A program made the position numbers and the translations under genes. DNA of 64,000 bases from a virus, in the IMG/VR virus record IMGVR_UViG_3300025704_002294, positions 1 to 64,000 of that record; one strand, given 5' to 3'. The stretch's first letter is position 1. The number at the start of each line of letters is the position of its first letter. Shown here one piece after another: positions 43,268-52,565 of this stretch. Below the pieces are notes generated by a model. It did no database searches. It was given only the letters and a program-made list of their open reading frames with translations, and was not told the origin of the DNA.

Positions 43268-43423
43268 ATGCGTATAAAAGAGGTTGACATAAACATAGAT
43301 TCGTTCTATAATAGTATCAATGAAACAGTAGCAGGTGCTATTGGTGGCGTGGCAATGCCTCTATTCAAAGAACCAATAAAACGCAAGCCTACTAAGAAAA
43401 AGAAGAAAAAGAAAAATGCGTAG
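43268..43423 (+). CDS. 51-residue basic protein with targeting-like N-terminus
   Basis: A short gene, supported by a late promoter at the standard N5 distance. The N-terminus MRIKEVDINI resembles those of the SOD fusion and the ligase-like protein, and INE occurs at 17-19. The C-terminal third is a Lys-rich tail (KRKPTKKKKKKKNA). It may be a small internal DNA-binding protein. A consensus sigma70 promoter lies inside the gene at 43284-43312. It overlaps the next gene by 8 bases. Confidence 0.55.
   Translation: MRIKEVDINIDSFYNSINETVAGAIGGVAMPLFKEPIKRKPTKKKKKKKNA
43284..43312 (+). promoter_or_regulatory. Consensus sigma70 promoter inside a small gene
   Basis: TTGACA at 43284-43289, exactly 17 bases, then TATAAT at 43307-43312: a perfect match in sequence and spacing. 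It would transcribe the genes at 43416 and 43591 independently of the late promoter. Confidence 0.65.
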
Positions 43424-43637
43424 CATAGACAGTAAATACGGATTAACATACATAATGGGCGAAGAAATCTCATTTTGTGAAACATTAAAAGAGTTTGGAA
43501 CATATTACAAAGGCAAAATGAGCGAAAGGCAAATTCAGATTGCTGAAGATTTAAGAAAAAGAGAGATAATTAAACTAGTAAAACTCAAAGATGGACAAGA
43601 CGGATATAGACTATATGCAACAAGTAAACGAATCTGA
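43416..43637 (+). CDS. Small hypothetical protein
   Basis: 73 residues, mixed charge. It has a helical middle (EISFCETLKEFGTYYKGKMSE) and a short beta-like C-terminus (VKLKDGQDGYRLYA) suggestive of a small winged-helix or regulatory fold. It starts inside the end of the 51-residue gene and overlaps the next gene by 47 bases. An internal consensus sigma70 promoter about 100 bases upstream could give early expression. Confidence 0.5.
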   Translation: MRSIDSKYGLTYIMGEEISFCETLKEFGTYYKGKMSERQIQIAEDLRKREIIKLVKLKDGQDGYRLYATSKRI

Positions 43638-44034
43638 TTTAAAATCACAACTTCAAGAAGTACTAAGTGGTATTATTGCTACTTTAGATATATATGAAGT
43701 CGTTGACAATGGCGATACTTACGATATAGTAAATCTTAAAAACAATGAAATAGTATGCGAAGAAATACATTTAAACATTGTTGCAAATATTGTTGCCGCG
43801 GCAATGAATACTGGCGAAGATCTAAATACGTCTACTATAGATAAGATATTAAAAACAGAAAAATATGCTGTATCTAAAATGGTAGAAGTCAAAATATACG
43901 AAGAGTTGACGGAAAATTCTACAAATTTTGACAGAATGGCAATTTATGAAACCAAACTTACAGAGGCAGAACACAAATCTAGTAATGCAATTAACAATTT
44001 GCTGTCACAATGTCAACTGTTAATCTCCTTATAA
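43591..44034 (+). CDS. Hypothetical protein, acidic and helical
   Basis: 147 residues from ATG 43591; ATG 43615 (MQQVNESDLK) is an equally possible start. It is mostly helical with an NIVANIVAAAMNTGEDL core and an acidic, Asn-rich remainder. No catalytic motif, signal peptide or membrane span. It precedes a leadered late promoter at 44047, so it closes its transcription unit. Function unknown. Confidence 0.5.
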   Translation: MDKTDIDYMQQVNESDLKSQLQEVLSGIIATLDIYEVVDNGDTYDIVNLKNNEIVCEEIHLNIVANIVAAAMNTGEDLNTSTIDKILKTEKYAVSKMVEVKIYEELTENSTNFDRMAIYETKLTEAEHKSSNAINNLLSQCQLLISL

Positions 44035-44046
44035 AAGTACTTCTTT

Positions 44047-44054
44047 GATAAATA
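44047..44054 (+). promoter_or_regulatory. Late promoter with leader and SD
   Basis: GATAAATA, then a leader of about 20 bases containing AGAAGGGA before the ATG at 44076. Confidence 0.65.
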
Positions 44055-44075
44055 TAACTATTAGAAGGGACTACT

Positions 44076-45275
44076 ATGGAAGTAAAACATTTAAATTCAG
44101 ATAACTTAACTAGATTAGGTAAACTTCAGAATTACCTAACAGAAAATTATGACATCAACGTCAACAAAGTTTTACCTAAGCAGAAGTTAGAACAAGCATA
44201 TCAAAATGTTGAAAAAAGACTTGTAAATTTAAGAAATAAAAGTAACAAGTTTCAACAAGATCCTAACTATGGTATGAATATTATGGTTAGAGATGCATTA
44301 GGCATCATGATAAACGAAGGTCTATACTACGAAGGTGAAACATATCGCAGACTAATGGACGAACTGCATGAATACAGTTGCTCATTAGCAGAAAGTGGCG
44401 ACGACTACGATACTATAATGGACAGTTGCAGTAAAAAATATGAGGCCATGCCTGCTAGATATCCAAAAGATATGATACTAGCCGCTATTGCAGAAAAAAT
44501 AATGCCTATGTTCGATGGCAGTATGCAAGAAGACATAGAAGACGAAATAATGGACGTTATTGACGAACCAGAAGTAAAAATTAATGTAGATAATTCAGAA
44601 GATATCCCTTCAAACTTCGAAAATGCTACGGAAGAAATGTTAGCAGAACTAATTGGTGATTATCTAGGAAAAGATAATTGGAAAGAATTTGCATTAGGCG
44701 AACTATTTTCAGAATTAGAAAGTGTTGATATAGAAAAAGCAAATAAGGTAGATAATATGGCAAAAAAATATGGAATAACAGACTTAAAAGAAATGAAGCA
44801 ATTTGAAACATTCTTAGATGATCTAGTAAGCGAGATGGTTGGAGATGACACAATTACTGAAGAAATTTCAGGTACTAGTGTTGAAGAAGCAGAAGTTGTT
44901 ATGGCGGCAAGAGCCTTAAGTAACGACATTCAAGACCACATTGAAAGAATCGGTAGAATGGCAAACGAAGATATACCTTCAATTGCTGATTCAATGGCAC
45001 ATGAATTTGGTGCACAAAAAGCCGCAGAATTCAAAAATCAAATGGAAGGATTACTAAGTTCTTTACTTGATGCTAACAAAAGTTCAAAAGAAGGTGTCGA
45101 CGCTCTTATTGGTACAATGACTGGAGAAGAATCAGCCGCACCAATGCCATCAGAAGATCCACTAGGTGGTGACATGATGGAACCAGCACTAGATGAACCA
45201 GTAGATGATTTTGCTGGTGCAGACGCAGAAGCAGGACCTGAAGAAGAACCTCTAGGTAGAGCAGAAAAGATTTAA
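44076..45275 (+). CDS. Acidic late virion-type protein
   Basis: 399 residues. The N-terminal 25 contain QNYLTENYD with LTE at 21-23, a possible prohead-protease site. The body is helical and strongly acidic, with a C-terminal low-complexity tail of Asp/Glu/Pro/Ala (about 345-399). Acidic helical proteins like this serve as scaffold or core components, or as long-lived structural proteins, but no T4 gene is recognised. A strong leadered late promoter suggests high expression. The next gene starts 3 bases after its stop. Confidence 0.55.
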   Translation: MEVKHLNSDNLTRLGKLQNYLTENYDINVNKVLPKQKLEQAYQNVEKRLVNLRNKSNKFQQDPNYGMNIMVRDALGIMINEGLYYEGETYRRLMDELHEYSCSLAESGDDYDTIMDSCSKKYEAMPARYPKDMILAAIAEKIMPMFDGSMQEDIEDEIMDVIDEPEVKINVDNSEDIPSNFENATEEMLAELIGDYLGKDNWKEFALGELFSELESVDIEKANKVDNMAKKYGITDLKEMKQFETFLDDLVSEMVGDDTITEEISGTSVEEAEVVMAARALSNDIQDHIERIGRMANEDIPSIADSMAHEFGAQKAAEFKNQMEGLLSSLLDANKSSKEGVDALIGTMTGEESAAPMPSEDPLGGDMMEPALDEPVDDFAGADAEAGPEEEPLGRAEKI

Positions 45276-45277
45276 TC

Positions 45278-45634
45278 ATGAGGTTTACGGACTTTGCACT
45301 CACAGAATCTGACATGAATGATGTTACATCAGACGTTAAGGAACTTGTTATTAACAAAATAGACGGTGGTGTGCAGTCTGCAAGTCTTGATGCATTTGTA
45401 GAAGAAGTAAACAATTTAGGTATTCCAATTTCAAAAGCAATGCTTAGATTAATTTTAGAGTCACCAGAGTTTGAAAACTTAATTGCAAACGTAGACAATT
45501 CAGAAATAGAATTTAATACACCTGGAAATGTGCCAGACGAAATGGTACCAGAACCAGAAGACATGGAAAATAATGTTTCTAACTTGGCAACATCGGCCGC
45601 TAACCAAGGCATAGGAGATGAACTAAATGTCTGA
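45278..45634 (+). CDS. Small internal-protein candidate
   Basis: 118 residues. The N-terminus MRFTDFALTESDMN combines a targeting-like start with LTE|S at 8-10|11. The remainder is acidic and helical (VKELVINKIDGGV, then a VEEVNNLGI helix) with an acidic C-terminus. It is tightly coupled to the preceding acidic protein and overlaps the following gene by 8 bases, so the three are made together late. Role unknown; a head core component is plausible. Confidence 0.55.
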   Translation: MRFTDFALTESDMNDVTSDVKELVINKIDGGVQSASLDAFVEEVNNLGIPISKAMLRLILESPEFENLIANVDNSEIEFNTPGNVPDEMVPEPEDMENNVSNLATSAANQGIGDELNV

Positions 45635-45950
45635 TAGTATTTTTATAAACGCAACAGAGGCTCGTAGAAGAAGCCGAGATAGTGTTGTAATTCTTAATGA
45701 AGTCAGAGCACTCGAAGCCAATGTCTTATCAAACATAAGTGCAGGTTCATTGCAACTAATACAATCAACAGGAACAACAATGACTGGTAATACTTCTTAT
45801 TACCAAGCCTACAATGGCATAACAACTAACACTACTATAACTGATCAAATCAGTACAGTCAAAAAACATTTCACTGACAAAGGGTATTCGGTAAATATTA
45901 CTACAAATTCATCAACCGGAAATACAATTCAGTGGACAATCAAGTGGTAG
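45627..45950 (+). CDS. Small Thr/Ser/Asn-rich structural-type protein
   Basis: 107 residues. The N-terminal half has an Arg-rich helix (TEARRRSRDSVVILNEVRA). The second half is Thr/Asn/Ser-rich and beta-like, ending WTIKW. The composition is typical of tail or fibre accessory domains. It overlaps the nuclease gene downstream by 19 bases. No family is recognised. Confidence 0.5.
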   Translation: MSDSIFINATEARRRSRDSVVILNEVRALEANVLSNISAGSLQLIQSTGTTMTGNTSYYQAYNGITTNTTITDQISTVKKHFTDKGYSVNITTNSSTGNTIQWTIKW

Positions 45951-46648
45951 CAGAAAGCCTTTTAGAAAACAAATACAATTACCCCCAATTAAAAAGAGTT
46001 ACAGCAAAGTCAGGACAACGCCAATACACTGGTGATGACAACAAGCCTGTACCTAGTGTCACAACCATCCTATCAGATACAGGAGACAAGTCGGCATTGA
46101 TTGCCTGGCGTAAACGTGTAGGAGATGCAGAAGCAACTCGCATAAGCACAGAAGCCGCAGGCCTTGGTACCAAAGTCCATAATGCATTAGAAAAGTATAT
46201 ACTTGGCGAGGAATGGAACACTTTTGGTAATAATCATGTTAGTGTGTTAGCAGAATCAATGACGTCAGAAATGATCGACAATGGATTAACTAAAATAGAT
46301 GAACTATGGGGTGTTGAAGTAGCCTTAATTGCCAAAGGATTATATGCAGGTACGTCAGATGCTATCGGTATATACGAAGGCGAACATGCTATTATCGATT
46401 TTAAAACTGCTAAAAAAATTAAAAAACGCGAATGGATCGAAGACTACTTTATGCAAGGATGTGCATACGCATTAGCACATAATGAAATGTTCGAAACAAA
46501 GATACGAAAAGTAGTCATACTCATGGTAGACAGAGAATCCAAATTTAAAGAATTCATTATTGAAGGTGAAGAATTTGACAAGTACTGTGGTAAGTGGGCC
46601 GAAAGATTGGCTGATTACTATGGAAAAGTTGATGCACAAAAAGTCTAG
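45932..46648 (+). CDS. PD-(D/E)XK superfamily nuclease (RecB-like)
   Basis: 238 residues with a GTG start (a second in-frame GTG at 45944 is possible). Motifs are in order: GTKVHNALEKYI (conserved His helix), GTSDAIGIY (first metal-binding Asp), IIDFKTAKK (D-x-K of the core) and DYFMQGCAYALAH (QxxxY-type helix). This is the RecB-nuclease-like arrangement. In phages such enzymes process recombination ends or degrade host DNA. It precedes a late structural gene and ends its own unit. Confidence 0.8.
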   Translation: MDNQVVAESLLENKYNYPQLKRVTAKSGQRQYTGDDNKPVPSVTTILSDTGDKSALIAWRKRVGDAEATRISTEAAGLGTKVHNALEKYILGEEWNTFGNNHVSVLAESMTSEMIDNGLTKIDELWGVEVALIAKGLYAGTSDAIGIYEGEHAIIDFKTAKKIKKREWIEDYFMQGCAYALAHNEMFETKIRKVVILMVDRESKFKEFIIEGEEFDKYCGKWAERLADYYGKVDAQKV

Positions 46649-46678
46649 CATACGTTTATCTGCAAAGTAAACAAAAAA

Positions 46679-46686
46679 GATAAATA
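46679..46686 (+). promoter_or_regulatory. Late promoter, N5 spacing to start codon
   Basis: GATAAATA, then GTTGT, then the ATG at 46692; the same 13-base module precedes 6418. Confidence 0.7.
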
Positions 46687-46691
46687 GTTGT

Positions 46692-48440
46692 ATGGCAGAA
46701 AAAGAAATAATTATATCACGAATGCAACAACGCAGAGGTAATCGTATAGATTTACCTCAACCCTTACGAGCGGGGGAGATAGCATTAGCATCAGACAGCA
46801 AAGAAGTATTCATAGGCTTAGATCCTGAGATAGGAGTCACGGCTCAAAATGCAAATGTTGTTTCAGTTAATAATATAGCAGAAGGCTTTAATTATGCTAA
46901 TTCATATCTAAATAATAATTTTGTAAGACTTATCATGCCTAGTAAAAGATTCCCTACAGGAACTTTTAACGGTACTACAAATAACACAACTTTTATAGTC
47001 AGTAGCAGTAGCGGTCAAGCACACGGACAACCTGTATTTAATGCAAGTATAACAACAGGAAATATTAAAAACGTGTTTGATTCCAGTGCATTTGAATCAA
47101 CAGATTTTACAGGTGCTAAAAATGGAGTTGCATTAAGTACAAATGCCACAAGAACTGCGGCTAACTTGCTTAATAACGAATTTTTTGTATCTTCGCCAAC
47201 AAGTACAGGTCAAAACACTACCATAACATTCGGCAATAATCCAACTGGTACAGATGATATCACAATAAACTACTATAGTAATGTCGATATTATTAATGCT
47301 ATGTTTGACACAGGTGTTATAGGAACTACATCAACAACAGGATTTTATGAAGCAAAAAGTGTTGCTAGTTATAGACAATTTAATAATGCGTATATTAGAG
47401 CAGATTACGAAGTAGGCACAGCATTTATTGGTTTAGAAAATAAACACACAGAAGTTTTTGCAGAGTCAACAGTAGTTACTGCTAGTTTAAGCACTCTTAC
47501 AGATATAAAAATTACACCTGCAGGCCTTACTGAAAGAACAGTTTCTTTTCCATCAAATATTTCTAGTATTGCTAATGTTATTAATACGATCAACACAACT
47601 GCAAACGTAAATGCGTATGTTAAGGCTTACGATGTATCTGTTGGTGATAATGTATATTGGTATATATCATCAGATGACGAATTTGCAATTGATCATACAG
47701 TAGGGAGCGATGGAACTGCATTAGGTATAGCAAATATTTCATATACCAAAGCAAACAATTCTATTAAAGGCCAATTAGAAAACTGGATTCATGGCTCATT
47801 AAATGACCCTGCGTTTAACATGTTTGTAGCGGCGCAGGTTGGCAATAAATTTAATTCAGGTGCAACTAGAATTAGTAAGTATACACCATCGACTAGCAGT
47901 GAAAATTTGACATTAACTTTTACAGGTAATCAAGAAGCAGAAAACTTTTCAACAATAACAAATAAAATTTTTGGTGCCAGTGCAAATTCTGATATTACTG
48001 GACTAACAAATGTAAAAACAAACCAAAGACTATTAACACAAGACGACTATGCTGTTCTATTAACAGGTTCCGCTAATTCATTATTCGAAGCAATACCAAA
48101 AACATGTCTAAAAGGTGCAACAACCGATATTGCATCGTTCCAAATTTCAGATGTCGATAGTGCCATTATAGAATATTCAGTAAGAGCATCCGGTGGTTCT
48201 GGTAATGCGTATACTAGAACTGGAACAGTACACATGACAGGCAGTAGTGTACTTGCAGACGCAACACTTAATGACACTGGTGCTGTGATGCAAAACGGTT
48301 TTGGCTCAACTACATTTGATTTAAGTGCAGTATGGGACGGCTTATCAAATACAATGATATTAAGAGCAACAAATAATTTATCAGATGGAACAACAAGACC
48401 AGCCACATTTAAATATCTAGTTAGAAAATGGTTGGGATAA
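46692..48440 (+). CDS. Tail-fibre or tail-appendage protein
   Basis: 582 residues. The N-terminal segment has RMQQRRGNRIDLPQPLRAGE and then EIALASDSKEVFIG. This is the short attachment motif found at the start of many phage fibres and tropism determinants. The rest is Asn/Thr/Ser-rich with repeated short beta strands and few charges, as in fibre shafts and adhesion domains, and ends LVRKWLG. It is a likely receptor-binding or whisker-type protein. Its late promoter abuts the ATG. A specific T4 gene number cannot be given. Confidence 0.75.
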   Translation: MAEKEIIISRMQQRRGNRIDLPQPLRAGEIALASDSKEVFIGLDPEIGVTAQNANVVSVNNIAEGFNYANSYLNNNFVRLIMPSKRFPTGTFNGTTNNTTFIVSSSSGQAHGQPVFNASITTGNIKNVFDSSAFESTDFTGAKNGVALSTNATRTAANLLNNEFFVSSPTSTGQNTTITFGNNPTGTDDITINYYSNVDIINAMFDTGVIGTTSTTGFYEAKSVASYRQFNNAYIRADYEVGTAFIGLENKHTEVFAESTVVTASLSTLTDIKITPAGLTERTVSFPSNISSIANVINTINTTANVNAYVKAYDVSVGDNVYWYISSDDEFAIDHTVGSDGTALGIANISYTKANNSIKGQLENWIHGSLNDPAFNMFVAAQVGNKFNSGATRISKYTPSTSSENLTLTFTGNQEAENFSTITNKIFGASANSDITGLTNVKTNQRLLTQDDYAVLLTGSANSLFEAIPKTCLKGATTDIASFQISDVDSAIIEYSVRASGGSGNAYTRTGTVHMTGSSVLADATLNDTGAVMQNGFGSTTFDLSAVWDGLSNTMILRATNNLSDGTTRPATFKYLVRKWLG

Positions 48441-48893
48441 TTGCTTGACCAAATAACAAATCCCCAGCAACGATTATCTATATGGCGAGACTATAAAAAC
48501 GGTCGCCCAACACTGGAAAATGTGTTACAATACATCAATTGTATAAAACCAATAAGTAGAACTTTTGATTACTATACTCCTAGTCATTGGCCCACACCAT
48601 GGGAAATATTAGACCAAGGCTTGTTTTGTGTAAGTGGTAAAGCAATTTTATTATACCATACACTAGCACAATTAGAATATATAGATACAAAAAATGTTAG
48701 GTGGATTGTAGCAGAAAATAAAGAAATTTTTGAAGAAGGACTTGTGTTTTTTGACGGAGTATGTTATTATAACGTTTTACCGGATACAAGTGTAAATATT
48801 GAAAATTTTGATAATTACATAACAGTTAGAGAAATTATTAGACAGGAAAAACTCACAAAGATTTATGAAAGTTACAAAGAGAGACGGCACTAA
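48441..48893 (+). CDS. Conserved phage hypothetical protein
   Basis: 150 residues with a TTG start right after the fibre gene's stop. DYYTPSHWPTPWEILDQGLFC and AILLYHTLAQLEY are well-patterned Trp/Tyr-rich motifs, suggesting a conserved enzyme-like or fibre-assembly fold. It overlaps nrdA by 29 bases. No family is named; lying after a fibre gene, it could be an assembly or chaperone factor, which is inference. Confidence 0.55.
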   Translation: MLDQITNPQQRLSIWRDYKNGRPTLENVLQYINCIKPISRTFDYYTPSHWPTPWEILDQGLFCVSGKAILLYHTLAQLEYIDTKNVRWIVAENKEIFEEGLVFFDGVCYYNVLPDTSVNIENFDNYITVREIIRQEKLTKIYESYKERRH

Positions 48894-51153
48894 AGAAGAC
48901 CTAAACATTGACAAATTACACAAGGTTGTGATGTATGCAGTAGAAAACCTCACTGGAGTAAGTGCATCACAAGTAGAAATCAACAGCCGGATACAATTCT
49001 ATGACGGCATTAATTCAACTGATATACAAGAAACTTTGATTAAAAGTACAGCAGATCTTATATCAGAAGAAACACCAAACTATCAATATGTTGCTGGTAG
49101 ATTAATCAATTACCATTTGCGTAAGCAAGTATACAACACATTTGAACCACCATGTCTTTGTGATATTGTACAAAAAAATATTGATGCTGGTTTTTATGAT
49201 CCAGAATTTGTAGAACTATACACAAAAGAAGAAATCAATGTATTGCAATCTTATATTAAGCATGACAGAGATGAAGATTTAACCTATGCGGCTATGGAAC
49301 AATTTCGTGGCAAGTACCTAGTACAAAATAGAAGTACAGGTGAGATATACGAAACACCACAAGTAGCATATATGATGATTGCGGCAACATTGTTTAGCAA
49401 GTACCCTGCTAAGAAAAGAATGGCGTATGTGAAAGCATACTACGATGCTATTAGTACATTTAGAATTAGTTTACCTACACCAGTAATGGCAGGTGTGCGT
49501 ACACCACAAAGACAATTTAGCAGTTGCGTACTCATTGAAACTGATGATAGTTTGGATAGCATTAACGCAACGTCTAGTGCTGTAGTTAAGTATGTAAGTC
49601 AAAAGGCAGGCATTGGTATAGGTGCAGGTAGTATTAGAGCAATTGGTTCTAAGATTAGGAGTGGAGACGCAACTCACACAGGAGTTATTCCCTTCTACAA
49701 ACTATTCCAATCAGCAGTTAAGTCTTGCTCACAAGGTGGAGTAAGAGGTGGAGCGGCTACACTATACTATCCTATTTGGCATTTAGAAGTTGAAGACTTG
49801 CTAGTATTAAAGAACAACAAAGGTACAGAAGATAATCGTGTACGTCATATGGACTATGGTGTACAGTTTAACAAATTAATGTACGAAAGACTTATTAGTG
49901 GAGGCAATATCACATTGTTCTCGCCTAAAGATGTTCCTGGTTTATATGATTCATTCTTTACCAACCAAGATAAATTTAAAGAATTATATGAAGCGGCAGA
50001 ACGTAAAACAAGTATTAGGAAAAAGTCTATTCCTGCCATTGAATTGTTTAGTTCGTTTGTTCAAGAACGTAAAGATACAGGAAGAATTTATTTAATGAAT
50101 GTTGACCATGCTAATACCCATGGAGCATTTATAGAAGACTTAGCACCAATTAGACAAAGTAATTTATGTTGTGAAATTAATTTACCGACTAAACCGCTTT
50201 CACATATTAATGATAAGGAAGGTGAAATCAGTTTGTGTACATTAAGTGCAGTAAATTGGGGTGTTATCAAAGACTTTGAGGAAATGAACAAAGTATGTAA
50301 GTTAGCAGTTAGAGGGTTAGATGAGTTATTAGACTATCAACAGTATCCTGTGTTAGCGGCTGAACTCAGCACAATGAATAGACGTCCATTAGGTATTGGT
50401 ATTATTAACTTTGCTTATTGGATGGTTAAACACGACATGACATATCAAGAGCCTAACTTAGAATTAATTGATGAGTGGGCAGAAGCATGGAGTTACAGTT
50501 TAATCAAAGCCAGTAATAAACTAGCAATGGAAAAAGGTGCTTGTCCTAAGTCAATGGAAACAAAATACGGACACGGTATTACTCCTAACCAAACATACAA
50601 AAAAGATTTAGATGAACTAGTTAAACACAAAGAAAGACAGAATTGGAAAGAACTAAGAAAGAATCTAGTAGAACATGGTATAAGAAACAGTACGTTAATG
50701 GCACTTATGCCTGCTGAAACATCCGCACAGATTAGTAATAGCACAAATGGTATTGAACCACCACGTGGATATATCAGTATTAAGCAAAGTAAACACGGCG
50801 TATTAAAACAAGTAGTACCAGGCTTTCCTTACTACAAAAACAAATACGACTTGTTATGGGACCAAAAGTCTCCGCAAGGCTATTTAAAAATAATGGCGGT
50901 GTTACAAAAGTACATAGACCAAGGTATTTCGGTAAATACATCGTATAATCCAGAACACTATGAAGACGAAAAAGTACCAATGAGCGTACTGATTCAGGAC
51001 CTCCTAATGTTTTATAAGTATGGCGGCAAACAGTTATACTACAATAACACATACGATGGCCAAGGTGAAATTGATATTAACAAAGATGACAAATTAGAAG
51101 ATTTGCCAATGGGGGAAATCGATGACGAAGACTGCGAATCGTGTAAAATTTAA
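48865..51153 (+). CDS. nrdA: Ribonucleotide reductase class I alpha subunit
   Basis: 762 residues, the usual NrdA size. An ATP-cone begins at the N-terminus (MKVTKRDGTKEDLNIDKL). Catalytic-site segments are FSSCVLIETDDSLDSI (reactive Cys), SNLCCEINLPT (radical-site Cys with Glu) and MPAETSAQISNSTNGIEPP. The C-terminus has the redox pair CESC (DCESCKI). It reduces NDPs to dNDPs with NrdB, feeding phage DNA synthesis. The NrdB gene starts at its stop codon (TAATG). Confidence 0.97.
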   Translation: MKVTKRDGTKEDLNIDKLHKVVMYAVENLTGVSASQVEINSRIQFYDGINSTDIQETLIKSTADLISEETPNYQYVAGRLINYHLRKQVYNTFEPPCLCDIVQKNIDAGFYDPEFVELYTKEEINVLQSYIKHDRDEDLTYAAMEQFRGKYLVQNRSTGEIYETPQVAYMMIAATLFSKYPAKKRMAYVKAYYDAISTFRISLPTPVMAGVRTPQRQFSSCVLIETDDSLDSINATSSAVVKYVSQKAGIGIGAGSIRAIGSKIRSGDATHTGVIPFYKLFQSAVKSCSQGGVRGGAATLYYPIWHLEVEDLLVLKNNKGTEDNRVRHMDYGVQFNKLMYERLISGGNITLFSPKDVPGLYDSFFTNQDKFKELYEAAERKTSIRKKSIPAIELFSSFVQERKDTGRIYLMNVDHANTHGAFIEDLAPIRQSNLCCEINLPTKPLSHINDKEGEISLCTLSAVNWGVIKDFEEMNKVCKLAVRGLDELLDYQQYPVLAAELSTMNRRPLGIGIINFAYWMVKHDMTYQEPNLELIDEWAEAWSYSLIKASNKLAMEKGACPKSMETKYGHGITPNQTYKKDLDELVKHKERQNWKELRKNLVEHGIRNSTLMALMPAETSAQISNSTNGIEPPRGYISIKQSKHGVLKQVVPGFPYYKNKYDLLWDQKSPQGYLKIMAVLQKYIDQGISVNTSYNPEHYEDEKVPMSVLIQDLLMFYKYGGKQLYYNNTYDGQGEIDINKDDKLEDLPMGEIDDEDCESCKI

Positions 51154-52241
51154 TGAGCGTACTTAATACTAAATCAAAATATACTGACAAAAGTAAAATG
51201 TTTTTATCAGAAGACATGGGCATTCAGCGATTTGATGTTTTAAAATATAGACAGTTTGATAAACTCACAGAAAAACAGTTAGGGTTCTTTTGGCGTCCAG
51301 AAGAAGTTGACATTACCAAAGACAGCAAGGATTTTAAAGACTTAACAGACTTTGAACAACACATCTTTACTAGTAATTTAAAAAGACAAATACTGTTAGA
51401 TAGTGTACAAGGACGATCACCTAACTTGGCGTTACTGCCAATTGTCAGTCTACCAGAATTAGAAACTTGGATTGAAACTTGGGCATTCAGTGAAACAATC
51501 CACAGTAAAAGTTATACACATATTATTAGAAATGTGTACCCAGATCCTAGTAAAGTGTTTGATGAGATGATGAGCATTAAAGAAATCATTGATTGTTCAG
51601 ACAGTATAACACAATACTACGATTCATTAATTGAGTATAACAGACTTAGAGAAAACGGCAGTTCTAAATACAGCGAGTATGAACACAAGAGACGTATTTG
51701 GATGTGTTTAATGAGTGTAAACATTTTAGAAGGTGTACGTTTTTATGTATCTTTTGCTTGTAGTTGGGCATTTGCTGAACTTAAGAAAATGGAAGGTAAT
51801 GCTAAGATTATAAAACTTATTGCTAGAGATGAAAATGTTCACCTGGCAAGTACACAACAAATGCTAAAACTTTTACCGCGTGAAGATAAGGACTTTGAAA
51901 AAATATCCAAAGAAACCTATGATGACTGTACACAATTATTTTTAGATGCAGTTGAGCAAGAAAAGAAATGGGCGGACTATTTGTTTAAAGATGGTAGTAT
52001 TATTGGATTAAATGCAGAACTATTAAAACAATATGTAGAATACATTGCAGGTAAAAGAATGCATGCCGTAGGGCAAGAAAAAATTTTTAACACTGGAACT
52101 AATCCGTTACCTTGGACACAAGCATGGATTACAGGTGGCGAAGTTCAAGTAGCACCACAAGAAACTGAAATAAGTAGTTATGTAATTGGTGGTACAAAAC
52201 AAGATGTCGACAAAGAATCCTTTAGCGGCTTTTCATTATAA
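51153..52241 (+). CDS. nrdB: Ribonucleotide reductase class I beta subunit
   Basis: 362 residues. FWRPEEVDITKD opens the ferritin-like fold. Iron ligands are seen in LTDFEQHIF, ETWAFSETIHSKSY (E...ExxH) and ARDENVHLAS (ExxH). The C-terminal region binds NrdA. It supplies the radical for NrdA. It has a 1-base overlap with nrdA. No glutaredoxin or thioredoxin gene lies nearby, so reduction of the CxxC pair probably uses a partner elsewhere. Confidence 0.96.
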   Translation: MSVLNTKSKYTDKSKMFLSEDMGIQRFDVLKYRQFDKLTEKQLGFFWRPEEVDITKDSKDFKDLTDFEQHIFTSNLKRQILLDSVQGRSPNLALLPIVSLPELETWIETWAFSETIHSKSYTHIIRNVYPDPSKVFDEMMSIKEIIDCSDSITQYYDSLIEYNRLRENGSSKYSEYEHKRRIWMCLMSVNILEGVRFYVSFACSWAFAELKKMEGNAKIIKLIARDENVHLASTQQMLKLLPREDKDFEKISKETYDDCTQLFLDAVEQEKKWADYLFKDGSIIGLNAELLKQYVEYIAGKRMHAVGQEKIFNTGTNPLPWTQAWITGGEVQVAPQETEISSYVIGGTKQDVDKESFSGFSL

Positions 52242-52249
52242 TATAAATA
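52242..52249 (+). promoter_or_regulatory. Late promoter (perfect octamer) with SD
   Basis: TATAAATA straddling the region just after the nrdB stop, then GAGGA about 5 bases before the ATG at 52269. Confidence 0.7.
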
Positions 52250-52268
52250 TTCACACACAGAGGAACAC

Positions 52269-52565
52269 ATGTTAGTAAATAAATCTCATACAAAAGGTGA
52301 CGTTGTCACAATCAAATTAACCAGCGATACAGAAATCATTACACGTTTTATCAGGCAAGATGAAAATGGTATCACAATAGAAAAGCCTATGGCAGTACAA
52401 ATTACTCAACAAGGATTAGGATTAATGCCGTGGTTGTTTAGTGCTGATGCTTCTAAAGAAATTACTATTTCAAATGAAAAAGTGTTTTGCACTATGGATA
52501 CACTAAAGGATCTTGCTGATCAGTATCTTGAAGGCACTACTGGAATAAGTTTAGCAAAGGCTTAA
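52269..52565 (+). CDS. Small LSm-like phage protein
   Basis: 98 residues. The first half (GDVVTIKLTSDTEIITRFI, ITIEKPMAVQI) has the strand pattern of the Sm/LSm fold seen in a family of small phage proteins. It is followed by LGLMPWLFSADASKEI and an acidic helical end. Such proteins can bind RNA or be structural; which applies here is unknown. It converges with the minus-strand gene, sharing the last 4 bases. Confidence 0.55.
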   Translation: MLVNKSHTKGDVVTIKLTSDTEIITRFIRQDENGITIEKPMAVQITQQGLGLMPWLFSADASKEITISNEKVFCTMDTLKDLADQYLEGTTGISLAKA

